Positions 6,242 through 14,142 of a stretch of DNA of 16,941 bases are shown here, in pieces. This stretch comes from Archaeoglobaceae archaeon (GTDB taxonomy: Archaea; Halobacteriota; Archaeoglobi; Archaeoglobales; Archaeoglobaceae), in assembly GCA_027038095.1 (NCBI GenBank), contig JALVYA010000025.1, positions 1 to 16,941 on the forward strand, in the 5' to 3' direction. Both the position numbers and the translations under genes were made by a program. The notes beneath the pieces were generated by a model. The model saw nothing but the letters and a program-made list of their open reading frames with translations. It was not told where the DNA came from and did no database searches. The stretch's first letter is position 1. Each line of letters begins with the position of its first letter.

Positions 6242-7636
6242 TTAGCTTTTACTTTTTGCCCTTCTGACAGCTCTCCTCCTCGCAGTACCGACTTCTCCCG
6301 TGTTTTTAGAAATCAATTCGTAGAGCACGGCTTTCTTTCCTCTGGCAGGTCTTAAAATCCTTCCAAGCCTCTGGATGTACTCTCTCTGGCTCGCACTTCC
6401 GCTAACTATAATCGCCACGCTGGCGTCGGGAACGTCTATTCCCTCGTCAAGCACCTGACTGCTTACTAAAGCCCTGAACCTCCCGGTTTTAAATCCATTC
6501 AGCACCTCTTTTCTTTCGTCCTTCGGCGTCCTGTGGGTGATTGAGGGGATGAGAAAAGTTCTGGATATTCTGTAAACCATATCGTTGTGCTTTGTAAAAA
6601 TTATAATTTTGTCGTCTCTGTGTTTTTCCAGAATCTCCCTGAGCTTTTTCAGCTTGCTCGACGAGTTGTAGGCAATCTTCCTCGCCTCCTCCCACGCCCT
6701 GAGCGTGACGTACGCCTGCCTGTCGTAGCCAGTAGCCATTACTATCCTGTTAAAGTCCTCAACTCCCCTTATCTTCAGATTCTTCGACTTCAGGTATTCC
6801 CTGACGACTTTCATCCTCTTCTCGTATTCTCTGCTCTCCTCCTCGCTCAGCGGCAGGTATATCCTCTTCACGCTGTAACTTGCGAGATGTTCTCCCGCAA
6901 GCTCGTTAACCCCCACTTCGAATACCTTACCTCCCACGAGCTCCGGCAACCTCTCGTGTTTTCCGTCAACTCTTTCGTAGGTGGCCGTTAATCCGAGCCT
7001 GTAGGGAGAAGCACTCATTTCCGCTATCAACGAATAAGATTCAGAGGGTAAATGGTGCACCTCGTCAAATACGATAAATCTGAACCTGTTGCCGAGAAGC
7101 TCCGCATTTGCGTAAGCTGAATCGTAAGTTGACACAGTAATGGGTTTCAGCTCCTTCTTCCTGCCCGAAAACTCTCCTGTGTTCTCCTCTCCAAAAACCC
7201 TCAGCTTGTTCAGCCACTGATCGAGCAAGTCGAGAGTTGGAACGACGACGAGTGTGGCCTCCGACACCTCTTTTATTGCCGCCATTGCTATGTAGGTTTT
7301 ACCGCTACCGGTTGGCAAAACTATGCAACCTCTTTTATCCACAAGCCACGCTTTCAATGCTTTCTCCTGATAATCTCTCAGCTTCAAATCCACGTTGAAC
7401 TCCGGACAGGGTATGGCGTTGAAAACGAAATCCCGATACTGAATTCCGGAAACTTCAAAATAGCTGATAACATCTCTGTACTTATAAGCCATGAGTCTGT
7501 AACACTTTTCCTTCGCATCGTAGGTGGCACCGGGTACGTGAACGTCTCCCCTGATTACAAGCGTTCCCTTTAAATACCTGATTTCAGCAAACATTTCAGA
7601 GTGGATACGTGTAAAAGCGTAATACGTTTTACGCAT
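6242..7636 (-). CDS. xpb: Archaeal XPB DNA helicase (SF2)
   Basis: XPB is an ATP-dependent 3'-5' helicase or translocase of superfamily 2, the archaeal relative of the TFIIH subunit. The 464-residue product begins with a DNA damage recognition-like domain (1-80). The first helicase lobe has LRDYQEKAL (Q-motif region, 86-94), LPTGSGKT (Walker A, 107-114), VFDEVHHL (DEVH box, 189-196) and GLTATYERVDGKH. The second lobe has IIIFTKHN (345-351), VSSQVLDEGIDVPDA (391-405) and QRLGRILRP (422-430). In Archaeoglobus fulgidus XPB the RED motif reads RED; here it is Arg222-Val223-Asp224, losing the acidic middle residue. It is the first gene of the xpb-bax1 operon. Its start codon is only eight bases from that of the divergent CARDB-like gene, so its promoter must overlap that gene's coding sequence. 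Confidence 0.95.
   Translation of the reverse strand: MRKTYYAFTRIHSEMFAEIRYLKGTLVIRGDVHVPGATYDAKEKCYRLMAYKYRDVISYFEVSGIQYRDFVFNAIPCPEFNVDLKLRDYQEKALKAWLVDKRGCIVLPTGSGKTYIAMAAIKEVSEATLVVVPTLDLLDQWLNKLRVFGEENTGEFSGRKKELKPITVSTYDSAYANAELLGNRFRFIVFDEVHHLPSESYSLIAEMSASPYRLGLTATYERVDGKHERLPELVGGKVFEVGVNELAGEHLASYSVKRIYLPLSEEESREYEKRMKVVREYLKSKNLKIRGVEDFNRIVMATGYDRQAYVTLRAWEEARKIAYNSSSKLKKLREILEKHRDDKIIIFTKHNDMVYRISRTFLIPSITHRTPKDERKEVLNGFKTGRFRALVSSQVLDEGIDVPDASVAIIVSGSASQREYIQRLGRILRPARGKKAVLYELISKNTGEVGTARRRAVRRAKSKS
7611..7632. promoter_or_regulatory. Inverted repeat over the first XPB codons, between divergent genes
   Basis: The arms GTAAAAGCGTA and TACGTTTTAC are inverted complements around a central A, with one extra G in the left arm. 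It lies inside the xpb coding start and exactly in the core promoter position of the divergent gene starting at 7645. It could be an operator affecting both genes. Being coding, it could also be chance. Confidence 0.4.
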
Positions 7637-7644
7637 AACTGTGA

Positions 7645-8043
7645 ATGCAGAAAAATGCGAAGGTGTGTGTATGGCTGATTACACTTGCAGGAGGGTTAAT
7701 TTTGGCAGAAGCGGGATTTAACTTAAACCTCGAGAACATAAGGTTCTCCAACCCGGCACCTGAAGAAGGTGAGGAAATAGTCGTTGAGGCTGTGATAAGC
7801 AATCTTGGAGAGAAGTGCAGTTTTGACGCCGTTTTCTACTGGGCTCCGGAGATAATACTTTCCAGCAGGCAGTTGGAAGAGTACACGAAACCGGAATACG
7901 AGGTGTACAGGGAGAGAGTTGAAATCGCAGGCGGAGGAAAAGCAATTATCCGGTTCAGGTGGAAGGCGAAAAAGGGCTTCGCCTGCATGTTCGTAAAACC
8001 GGAAAACGTCAGGGTTTCAGATAACTGGGAAAACAGTCAGTAA
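7645..8043 (+). CDS. Secreted CARDB-like (Ig-fold) protein
   Basis: This 132-residue protein has an N-terminal signal peptide (basic MQKNAK, then the hydrophobic stretch VCVWLITLAGGLILAEA). One domain of about 105 residues resembles CARDB, a small Ig-like extracellular adhesion domain. It shows the expected order: LENIRFSNPAPEEGEEIVVE, then AVISNLGEKC, then a GGGKAIIRFRW strand, and a final VRVSDNWENSQ near the usual SNETNN-type end. Two cysteines in the mature part (in EKCSFD and FACMF) could form a disulfide. No membrane anchor or catalytic domain is visible, so the role is probably binding at or outside the cell surface. It is divergent from xpb with eight bases between the start codons, and followed 87 bases later by an Lrp-family regulator. 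Confidence 0.65.
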   Translation: MQKNAKVCVWLITLAGGLILAEAGFNLNLENIRFSNPAPEEGEEIVVEAVISNLGEKCSFDAVFYWAPEIILSSRQLEEYTKPEYEVYRERVEIAGGGKAIIRFRWKAKKGFACMFVKPENVRVSDNWENSQ

Positions 8044-8130
8044 AACACCTGTTAAATTAAAAAACTTACAGAAAATTCCAGAGAAGAATAAAGAAAAATT
8101 AAAGTACTCCAACTTTTTTATTGATACAGT

Positions 8131-8613
8131 ATGCCGGATAAAATTGACTCGCTCGACATAAAAATACTCGTGGAACTTCAAAAGGATGCGAGAAAGAGTC
8201 TGAGGGAGATAGCTGAGAAGCTCGGCGTGGTTGAAGGGACGGTTTACAACAGGATAAACAAACTCAAAAAAATGGGTGTTATAAAGAAGTTCATTCCGGT
8301 AATCGACTATTCAATGCTCGGGTTTGATTTGATAGCTGTTATCGGTATTACGGCTGAAGGTAAGCACATGGTCGAAGTTGAGGAAATGCTCGCAAACGAA
8401 CCAAACGTGACGGCAGTTTACGACGTAACGGGACAGTTCGACGTAATAACAGTTGCGAAGTTCAGAGATCGAGAATCTCTTAATGCGTTCGTGAAGAGGA
8501 TTGCCGGACTGGAACACGTGCAGAAAACGTACACAATGCTCGTGCTCAACGTATTCAAGGAAACACACTGCGTCGATCTGGAGAAACTCATGGACGATTT
8601 AGCTAACGTTTGA
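8131..8613 (+). CDS. Lrp/AsnC-family transcriptional regulator
   Basis: This 160-residue regulator has the classic two-domain layout. The N-terminal winged helix-turn-helix begins IDSLDIKILVELQKDARKSL, with recognition helix near VEGTVYNRINKLKKMGVI (34-51). The C-terminal RAM domain (about 65-150) has LIAVIGITAEGK, VTAVYDVTGQFDVITVAKF and VQKTYTMLVLNVFKE, which form the ferredoxin-like fold and bind amino-acid ligands at dimer interfaces. Such proteins act as octamers or smaller assemblies to repress or activate metabolic genes and often their own. The ligand cannot be read from the sequence. The AT-rich 87-base gap upstream probably holds its promoter, but no box is convincing. The convergent HAD gene ends 31 bases downstream. 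Confidence 0.9.
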   Translation: MPDKIDSLDIKILVELQKDARKSLREIAEKLGVVEGTVYNRINKLKKMGVIKKFIPVIDYSMLGFDLIAVIGITAEGKHMVEVEEMLANEPNVTAVYDVTGQFDVITVAKFRDRESLNAFVKRIAGLEHVQKTYTMLVLNVFKETHCVDLEKLMDDLANV

Positions 8614-8644
8614 GCTGAAAATCTGGCGTTCAGCTATTTAGCAT

Positions 8645-9436
8645 CTACTGCCTGAAGAGACAGCTCAGGTCATCGACCACGAAGTCCGGAGCCTTCTCTT
8701 TTTCTGCGACGTTAACTTTTTTCGTAACGCCGCTTAAAACCAGCACGGTTTTGCATCCCACCTTTTTCCCGGCAACCACGTCAACGTCGATCTGATCACC
8801 AACAACCACAGCGTCTTCAGCCTTACATCCGAGCCTGTCGAGAGCTTCTCTCATTATGATTTCTGATGGCTTTCCAACCACAGCGTCTGGCATCCTTCCG
8901 GTCATCCAGTAAAGGGCGCCTATAATCATTCCCGTTCCCGGTATCGGTCCGTCCCAGCCCGGAAAAATTCTGTCCGGGTTCGTAGCCACGTACTTCTCCA
9001 CTCTCATGCAGCACCTCAGAGCTTTCGTCATGAGGTCGTAGTTCAGGTTTCTGTTGGACGCAACGACCAGACATTCAGCTTTCCCGTAGTCCACAATTCT
9101 GTGCCCCATTCCCTCAAGCTCCTCTACAAGCCCCTCTTCTCCAGTAGTGAATACGTCGAGCTCTCCAAACTCCCTTTTGAGGTATGAAGCTGTTGCATAG
9201 GTTGCTACGATTATCATGTCTTCGCTTACGTCCAGACCAAAACTTCTGAACCTGTCTATCAGCATTCTCCTGCTCCTCGTGGAGTTGTTGGAAACGAAAA
9301 CGACTCTCTTGCCCATTTCCAGTAAAGCCCTGACTCCTTCAACTCCACCTTCTATGGGTCTGCTGCCCCTGCAGATTACTCCGTCAACGTCGAGTATGAA
9401 CCCTTTTTTCGAGAGCAGCTCCTGCTTCTCCTGCAT
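8645..9436 (-). CDS. HAD-superfamily phosphatase, NagD-like (subfamily IIA)
   Basis: This 263-residue protein is a class IIA HAD hydrolase that removes phosphate from small phosphorylated metabolites. All four motifs are present: ILDVDGVI (14-21) with nucleophile Asp16 and acid/base Asp18, FVSNNST (47-53) with Ser49, VGKPS (187-191) with Lys189, and VVGDQIDVDV (211-220) with Asp214 and Asp217 binding Mg. The C2 cap domain lies between motifs II and III (about 75-180) and includes YVATNPDRIFPG and the IPGTG loop. Substrates in this family range from sugar phosphates to p-nitrophenyl phosphate and cannot be assigned here. The ATG at 9436 is 25 bases from a TTATAAT box, consistent with a leaderless mRNA. 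It is divergent from the glycosyltransferase gene. Confidence 0.9.
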   Translation of the reverse strand: MQEKQELLSKKGFILDVDGVICRGSRPIEGGVEGVRALLEMGKRVVFVSNNSTRSRRMLIDRFRSFGLDVSEDMIIVATYATASYLKREFGELDVFTTGEEGLVEELEGMGHRIVDYGKAECLVVASNRNLNYDLMTKALRCCMRVEKYVATNPDRIFPGWDGPIPGTGMIIGALYWMTGRMPDAVVGKPSEIIMREALDRLGCKAEDAVVVGDQIDVDVVAGKKVGCKTVLVLSGVTKKVNVAEKEKAPDFVVDDLSCLFRQ

Positions 9437-9456
9437 GCAGCCAGCATTACCTGTGT

Positions 9457-9464
9457 GATTATAA
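9457..9464 (-). promoter_or_regulatory. TATA box of the HAD phosphatase gene
   Basis: On the minus strand this reads TTATAATC and is centred 25 bases before the ATG. It predicts transcription starting at or next to the start codon. Confidence 0.6.
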
Positions 9465-9484
9465 CCTTTCCTGCAAAATCAGAA

Positions 9485-9495
9485 GGCATATATTG
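9485..9495 (+). promoter_or_regulatory. TATA box of the glycosyltransferase gene
   Basis: GGCATATATTG is centred about 27 bases before the ATG at 9517. This supports that ATG over the in-frame TTG at 9493, which lies inside the box, and implies a leaderless transcript. Confidence 0.6.
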
Positions 9496-9516
9496 TTCGG
9501 CGTTGCGATAACGCGT

Positions 9517-11169
9517 ATGGCAAAAAAGGGGAGAAAAGCAAAGAGAACGGCAAAGGAAGCAAGGGGAAAACCAGAGAAAAAAACAGAGAAGAGAATAAAA
9601 AGAACGGATGAAATTGATGAAATTAAAACAGACGAAACAGGATTTGAGTTTTACGCTTCAGTTTTCATAGCTGTACTTTCTGTTTTAACGACAGCATATT
9701 ACATAGCCATGAACAACATGCCCCTTTCGTGGGATCCCGCACTTCACATGCTGTACTCGTATCTTTACTACAGGCTCATAACGTCTTTTAATTTCGGGCA
9801 GATAGTGCACGTGAGCAACTACTATCCGCCGTTTTTCTCCCTCACTTCAGCATTTATGTACATACTCTTTGGCTTCTCCGAGAAAACGGGCATAGCCACA
9901 AACATCGTGTACTACTTCATCCTCATATACTCGATTTACGGCATATCCTCCACTCTGTGGGACAGAAGAGCTGGTTACTTATCTGTAATAATCATTTCAG
10001 CCTACCCGTTCCTTTTAACTTTACAGAGAGAGTTCATGCTTGACTTTGCTCTGACGGCAATGGTAGCCCTGACCGCTTACTTCTTCCTCAAATCCAACTA
10101 CCTGAGAGACCTGAAGTATTCAGCACTTTTTGGACTCTCGCTGGGGCTCGCAACCCTCACGAAGTGGGATGCCTTTCTCTACATCCTGCCCTTTGTGCTT
10201 GCTGAAATGTACTTTGAGTACGGATTTAACTTTAACAGGCTGAAGGAGACGTCAGGTTGCGTAATTGTAGCGCTACTGATTGCTTTTATTTCCGCCTCGT
10301 GGTGGTACCTGCCAAACCTAAGCGTGGTTACGAGGAGACTCGTTTACTTTGCAAACATAGGAGGTAAGGAGGGCAATCCACCCTTCTGGACTTTGAACGG
10401 GTGGCTGTACTACCTGAAGAGCCTCGATTTCTCCATGGGGTTGATATTCACGGTGATATTCTTTGCAGGAATTGCGTGGATGGCTTACCGAAAGAAGCTG
10501 AGCAGACACGAGTACTCCATGCTCTTTGCCGTGCTGACGATCTATGTCGTGCTGACTTTCCTGAGCAACAAGGATAACAGGTACATTCTTCCCGCTTTGC
10601 CTTACATAGCCATGCTGACCGGAGCATTCGTGTCAGATGTCGTCAGAACGTACGGGTTAAAAGCCGGTAAAGCGAACCTGAGCAAAATCGTTACCTGTCT
10701 GATTGTACTTCTGTCTGCCGTGCAGATATGCTCTGCAACGTTTGCAGTTCCGGACTTCCACAACCCGTACGTAATGATATCCAGCAAGCCGCAGAGTCAG
10801 AACTGGCATATAAACGACATACTGAAGACGATAGCTAAATACGCAAAGCCGGGAGATGTTGTGATAACTCTGGCTGACCACCCCTACCTCAACGGACAGT
10901 CTCTCGAATTCTACAGGGTTGTCAGGGGATACACTTTCAGAATCTTCAACGGACCATACCTGCCTGTCAACTACGTGATAAAAAACTTTAACAGGATAAA
11001 CTTTGTAATAGTTATAAAACCAAGAGTGCATAAAGGTGTTTACGGTAGAGCTGAGGCAGAGCTGTACAGCGCCTTCAACAAGTACAGGTCTGATTTCAGG
11101 CTGATTGGCAAATATCCGTTACCGGACGGGACATACGTGTACATCTACATGAACAAAAAATATCACTAA
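9517..11169 (+). CDS. Membrane glycosyltransferase, GT39/ArnT (PMT_2) type
   Basis: This is a 550-residue polytopic protein of about ten to twelve helices. A very basic cytoplasmic tail (residues 1-32, KKGRKAKRTAKEARGKPEK and similar) precedes the first helix (about 44-64). The first extracytoplasmic loop carries PLSWDPALH, where Asp73 matches the catalytic Asp of PMT/ArnT enzymes. NYYPPFFSLTSAF follows, another family hallmark, then LTKWDAFLYILP and DNRYILPALPYIAM. A soluble C-terminal domain of about 150 residues ends the protein. Such enzymes move a sugar from a polyprenyl-phosphate donor to a lipid or protein outside the membrane. In archaea they serve surface glycan or protein glycosylation; donor and acceptor are not known here. 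Only the HAD phosphatase lies upstream, divergent, so no glycan cluster is visible. It converges on argH with an eight-base gap. Confidence 0.8.
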   Translation: MAKKGRKAKRTAKEARGKPEKKTEKRIKRTDEIDEIKTDETGFEFYASVFIAVLSVLTTAYYIAMNNMPLSWDPALHMLYSYLYYRLITSFNFGQIVHVSNYYPPFFSLTSAFMYILFGFSEKTGIATNIVYYFILIYSIYGISSTLWDRRAGYLSVIIISAYPFLLTLQREFMLDFALTAMVALTAYFFLKSNYLRDLKYSALFGLSLGLATLTKWDAFLYILPFVLAEMYFEYGFNFNRLKETSGCVIVALLIAFISASWWYLPNLSVVTRRLVYFANIGGKEGNPPFWTLNGWLYYLKSLDFSMGLIFTVIFFAGIAWMAYRKKLSRHEYSMLFAVLTIYVVLTFLSNKDNRYILPALPYIAMLTGAFVSDVVRTYGLKAGKANLSKIVTCLIVLLSAVQICSATFAVPDFHNPYVMISSKPQSQNWHINDILKTIAKYAKPGDVVITLADHPYLNGQSLEFYRVVRGYTFRIFNGPYLPVNYVIKNFNRINFVIVIKPRVHKGVYGRAEAELYSAFNKYRSDFRLIGKYPLPDGTYVYIYMNKKYH

Positions 11170-11177
11170 CAGAACAG

Positions 11178-12635
11178 CTAAACTTCAGTAACCTTCAGAG
11201 CCTCTTCTTTTAACCTGTCAATAGCTTCATCTATTTTTTTCTCAATTCTCTCAATCCTTTCCACGTCTTCTTTCAGTTTTTTCATTCTTTTTTCAAGCAT
11301 GTTTTTGACAGCTTCATCAGACGTCCCGCCCACGTTGTCCCTGCTGTTCACGGTATCTCTAACATCCATCCATTTTGCAAATTCCTCCTCGTCCGGAATG
11401 AAGCTTTCAGCTCCCTCCTCCCTCATTATCTCGACCATTTTATCGTAGAGGTTTGAAACGCCGTAAAACCTGCTCAGTTTTCCAACTATTCTGTGAGCTT
11501 TTCTGAAAGGCACGCCTTTTTTGGCGAGCTCCTCAGCTATTCTCGTAGCAACAGCAAATCCCTTGTTCGCCTTGCTCTCCATTACATCCACCTTGAATTC
11601 CAGTTTCGAAAACATGCCCGCAACGACTTTGAAAGATAGAACCGCATCTTTGAGGCTGCTGTAAAGCAGGGGGTTCATCTCCTGAAAATCCCTGTTGTAC
11701 GCTAGGGGCATGGCCTTGTAAATCGCCATTGCCGCTGTCAGGTAACCTGCAAGCTTTCCCGCTCTGGCTCTGACTATTTCCGCCACGTCCGGATTCTTTT
11801 TCTGGGGCATTATGGATGAGGAGGAGGCGTACTCCTCTGGAAGCTCAACGAAATCGAATTCAGAAGCCCACAGAATTATTTCTTCTGCGAGTCTGCTGAG
11901 TGTCAAACAGCTTTCGGCAGCCACGAAAACGGACTCTATTAAGAAGTCCCTCGAAGCTACAGCATCCTCGCTGTTTTCAATCACACCGTCAAAACCCATC
12001 AGGTCAGCCACGTATTTCCTGTCGATTCTGAAGGAGGTTGAAGCGAATGCCGCTGAGCCGAGAGGTGACAGGTTTACCCTTCGTAGCGCTTGCAAACACC
12101 TCTCAAAACACCTCTCGAACATGTCGTGCAGTGCCATCAGGTGGTGAGAGAGCTTCGTTGGCTGGGCGTACTGGAGGTGCGTGAAGCCGGGCATTATAAC
12201 TTCCAGATTCTCTTCAGCCTTCCTGAGCAGCACTTCTCTCAACTCTGCTATAGCTTTGGAAAGTGCAATCAATCCGTCTCTCGCAAAAAGCCTTAAGCAC
12301 GTTGCTATTTCGTCGTTTCTGCTCCTCGCAGTGTGCATTTTCATACCGGTTTCTCCGGTAAGCTCGATCAGCCTCGCCTCTATTGCTTCGTGTATGTCTT
12401 CCCCGCCTTCCGGCATTTTACCGCTCTCTTCGATTTCACGGGCAATCTCCATCAGGGCGGAGATAATTTCTGCAGCCTCCTCCCTGAGCAAATGTCCCGT
12501 TTTAAGAAGTCCGAGAACGTGAGCGAGGTCGACAATTATATCGTACATCCATATGTTGACATCGTGTTCTAAGGAGCTTGTTAGCTGTAAGGCGAGATCG
12601 TCCATATCTTTTTCAAACCTGCTCCTGACGACCAT
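11178..12635 (-). CDS. argH: Argininosuccinate lyase
   Basis: ArgH cleaves argininosuccinate to arginine and fumarate, the last step of arginine synthesis. The 485-residue product has the fumarase/aspartase-superfamily signature SSSIMPQKKNP (272-282) on the catalytic serine loop. It also has MHTARSRNDEIA (100-111), PGFTHLQYAQPT (149-160) with the likely base His153, and SPLGSAAFASTSFRIDR (190-206). The N-terminus MVVRSRFEKDMDDLALQLTS fits archaeal ArgH. The C-terminal 50 residues are rich in Lys and Glu and form a probable coiled helix. The length is normal. It is the last gene of a leftward block, 41 bases after the cation exchanger; an AATTAATC box in that gap suggests its own promoter. No other arg gene is in the window. 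Confidence 0.94.
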   Translation of the reverse strand: MVVRSRFEKDMDDLALQLTSSLEHDVNIWMYDIIVDLAHVLGLLKTGHLLREEAAEIISALMEIAREIEESGKMPEGGEDIHEAIEARLIELTGETGMKMHTARSRNDEIATCLRLFARDGLIALSKAIAELREVLLRKAEENLEVIMPGFTHLQYAQPTKLSHHLMALHDMFERCFERCLQALRRVNLSPLGSAAFASTSFRIDRKYVADLMGFDGVIENSEDAVASRDFLIESVFVAAESCLTLSRLAEEIILWASEFDFVELPEEYASSSSIMPQKKNPDVAEIVRARAGKLAGYLTAAMAIYKAMPLAYNRDFQEMNPLLYSSLKDAVLSFKVVAGMFSKLEFKVDVMESKANKGFAVATRIAEELAKKGVPFRKAHRIVGKLSRFYGVSNLYDKMVEIMREEGAESFIPDEEEFAKWMDVRDTVNSRDNVGGTSDEAVKNMLEKRMKKLKEDVERIERIEKKIDEAIDRLKEEALKVTEV

Positions 12636-12654
12636 GTTCCCGCTTGCAGTTGAA

Positions 12655-12663
12655 GATTAATTA
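12655..12663 (-). promoter_or_regulatory. Possible TATA box of argH
   Basis: On the minus strand GTAATTAAT is centred about 24 bases before the argH ATG at 12635, fitting a leaderless start. argH may also be read from the upstream exchanger transcript. Confidence 0.4.
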
Positions 12664-12676
12664 CCTTTGCTCTGTC

Positions 12677-13681
12677 TCAGTCGTGAAAGACGAATACGAG
12701 AATTGCGTAGGCGAGAAAGAACAGGATGCCTGAAAAGAGAGCCTGCCACGGAACCTCATCTTTCGAAATGAAGTAGAGCAGAACGAGGGAAACAACCGTC
12801 GTCGTTACGACGCTGAACACGGCGTGACAGTCAACTCTCCAGCCCGTTACAAGCAATCCAATTCCGGGGTAAAAAGTCGAGTAGAGTATTTTTTCTCCAA
12901 CGAGAGAACCGAGGCTCATCGTGTCTTTCCCCCTGTACCCCCATATCAGAGCGCTGATGGTTTCGGGAATTGCCGTTGCGAAGGGTATAATTACGAGGGC
13001 GAGCCCGAGAGGGCTTATGCTGGTCATGGCTGAAAGCGAGGATACAGCTGAAACGAGCCTTTCTGATCCGTAGTAAAGAACGACAACAGCTATTCCGAGC
13101 TGAACGAGGCTGAGAAACACAGGGTTAGTGGAATTCGTAAGTGCAGAAAGGTACAGTTCGTCAGCCTCCTCTATTATTCCACTGCTCCTGTTTCTGTACA
13201 TCAGCGTCATGTACGCAGTAAAGGCCAGAAGAAAAAGCACGCCGAAGAGAACTCTTATCCAGTCCGCTCTGATAAACCCGGGGATCAGCGTTAGCGGGAA
13301 AAATAGAGTTACGAATGCGTAGGGAGTTAAGAGCGACCTGTCAACCTTCATCCTCGAATCCGCTCTTTTTCCGAATCTGCAGCCGAGTAACACTGCCAGA
13401 CCGACAAGACCGTAGGACAGGCTTGAAGCCATGAACGGCTGGCCGAAAATTGTTCCAATTCCTATTTCAACTCCACCTCTGACGTTGGAGAGGAGAGCTA
13501 CGACAAAAACCGTCAGTTCGGGCAGGGATGTGAAGAGCGGGGAAAGAATTGCACCCACGAACGAGCTGCCGAGCTTCAGCCTGTATCCGAGAAACTCTAC
13601 TGCGTTAACAAACGCCAGCGACGAGAGAAATACGAGAAAAATCCCGAAAACAAGTTCGAGAAGTGAGTAAAAAATTTGCAT
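12677..13681 (-). CDS. CaCA-family cation exchanger (Na+/Ca2+ exchanger-like)
   Basis: This is a 334-residue membrane protein with about ten helices in two inverted halves, as in CaCA antiporters that exchange Ca2+ or other cations against Na+ or H+. The alpha-1 repeat is SPLFTSLPELTVFVVALLSN (47-66) with Glu55. The alpha-2 repeat is SPLGLALVIIPFATAIPETI (223-242) with Glu240. The Asn-containing GNxxGSN segments of canonical members are replaced by GTIFGQPF (76-83) and GSLVGEKI (258-265), so ion choice may differ. A charged loop near 163-176 separates the halves. The ATG at 13681 is chosen; an in-frame GTG at 13696 overlaps the rps8e stop (GTGA) and would add MKPNK. The gene is downstream of and probably co-transcribed with rps8e. 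Confidence 0.8.
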   Translation of the reverse strand: MQIFYSLLELVFGIFLVFLSSLAFVNAVEFLGYRLKLGSSFVGAILSPLFTSLPELTVFVVALLSNVRGGVEIGIGTIFGQPFMASSLSYGLVGLAVLLGCRFGKRADSRMKVDRSLLTPYAFVTLFFPLTLIPGFIRADWIRVLFGVLFLLAFTAYMTLMYRNRSSGIIEEADELYLSALTNSTNPVFLSLVQLGIAVVVLYYGSERLVSAVSSLSAMTSISPLGLALVIIPFATAIPETISALIWGYRGKDTMSLGSLVGEKILYSTFYPGIGLLVTGWRVDCHAVFSVVTTTVVSLVLLYFISKDEVPWQALFSGILFFLAYAILVFVFHD

Positions 13682-13692
13682 TTTATTTGGTT

Positions 13693-14070
13693 TCACTCAA
13701 CAAGCACAGCGTTAATCACTCCGTGCTGATTCGGTCTGCTCGTAACTCTGGCGTTTCCAACGCTTGTTTTTATTACTGCTCCCTTTGTTATCACGTTTTT
13801 TCTCACGTAGTGAACGTGAGCCGGGTTTTCCACGACGGAGAGTATTTCGGCCTTTACGACCTTTCCTTCAGAGGGCACGTAAACGTTGGCGTACTTATCC
13901 CTGAAAACCTTTATCTTAAAATCTCCACCTTTCACTCTAACTTTTTTTATCTTTCTCTCTCCTATCAGCGTCTCCACCTGATCTCTTCCGAGTTCGTACT
14001 TTCTCTTTTTCCTGAAGGGTCTGTAAAGCTTTCCCGTGTAAGACCTTCTACTCCTTCCGTGCCAGTGCAT
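13693..14070 (-). CDS. rps8e: Ribosomal protein S8e
   Basis: S8e is a small-subunit ribosomal protein found only in archaea and eukaryotes. The product is 125 residues and shows the family pattern: MHWHGRSRRSYTGKLYRPFR at the start, then KKRKYELGRD, a central KKVRVKGGDFKIKV strand region, and the C-terminal VGNARVTSRPNQHGVINAVL. The start is the ATG at 14070, preceded by GAGGTGA at five-base spacing; an upstream in-frame GTG at 14079 lies inside that Shine-Dalgarno region. Its TATA box overlaps the hisS stop codon, so it has its own promoter and a leader of about 50 bases. The cation exchanger gene follows 11 bases after its stop. Confidence 0.95.
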   Translation of the reverse strand: MHWHGRSRRSYTGKLYRPFRKKRKYELGRDQVETLIGERKIKKVRVKGGDFKIKVFRDKYANVYVPSEGKVVKAEILSVVENPAHVHYVRKNVITKGAVIKTSVGNARVTSRPNQHGVINAVLVE

Positions 14071-14142
14071 TATCCTCACCTCTAAACTTCCAAGTCAAGG
14101 TTACGGTTACTTTTACTGAGTAATTCAGCCATGCCACCCTTG

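Noticed and set aside
8044..8130. Promoter box for the Lrp-family gene (AATTAAAG near 8097 or TTTTTTATTG near 8113)
   Set aside because: Neither has both a good sequence and the right distance to the ATG at 8131; a promoter is likely in this gap but cannot be placed.
14084..14132. Minus-strand 16-codon leader-peptide-like ORF (MAELLSKSNRNLDLEV) before rps8e
   Set aside because: Its ATG at 14132 lies about ten bases upstream of the transcription start predicted from the TATA box at 14143-14150, so it would not be in the mRNA.
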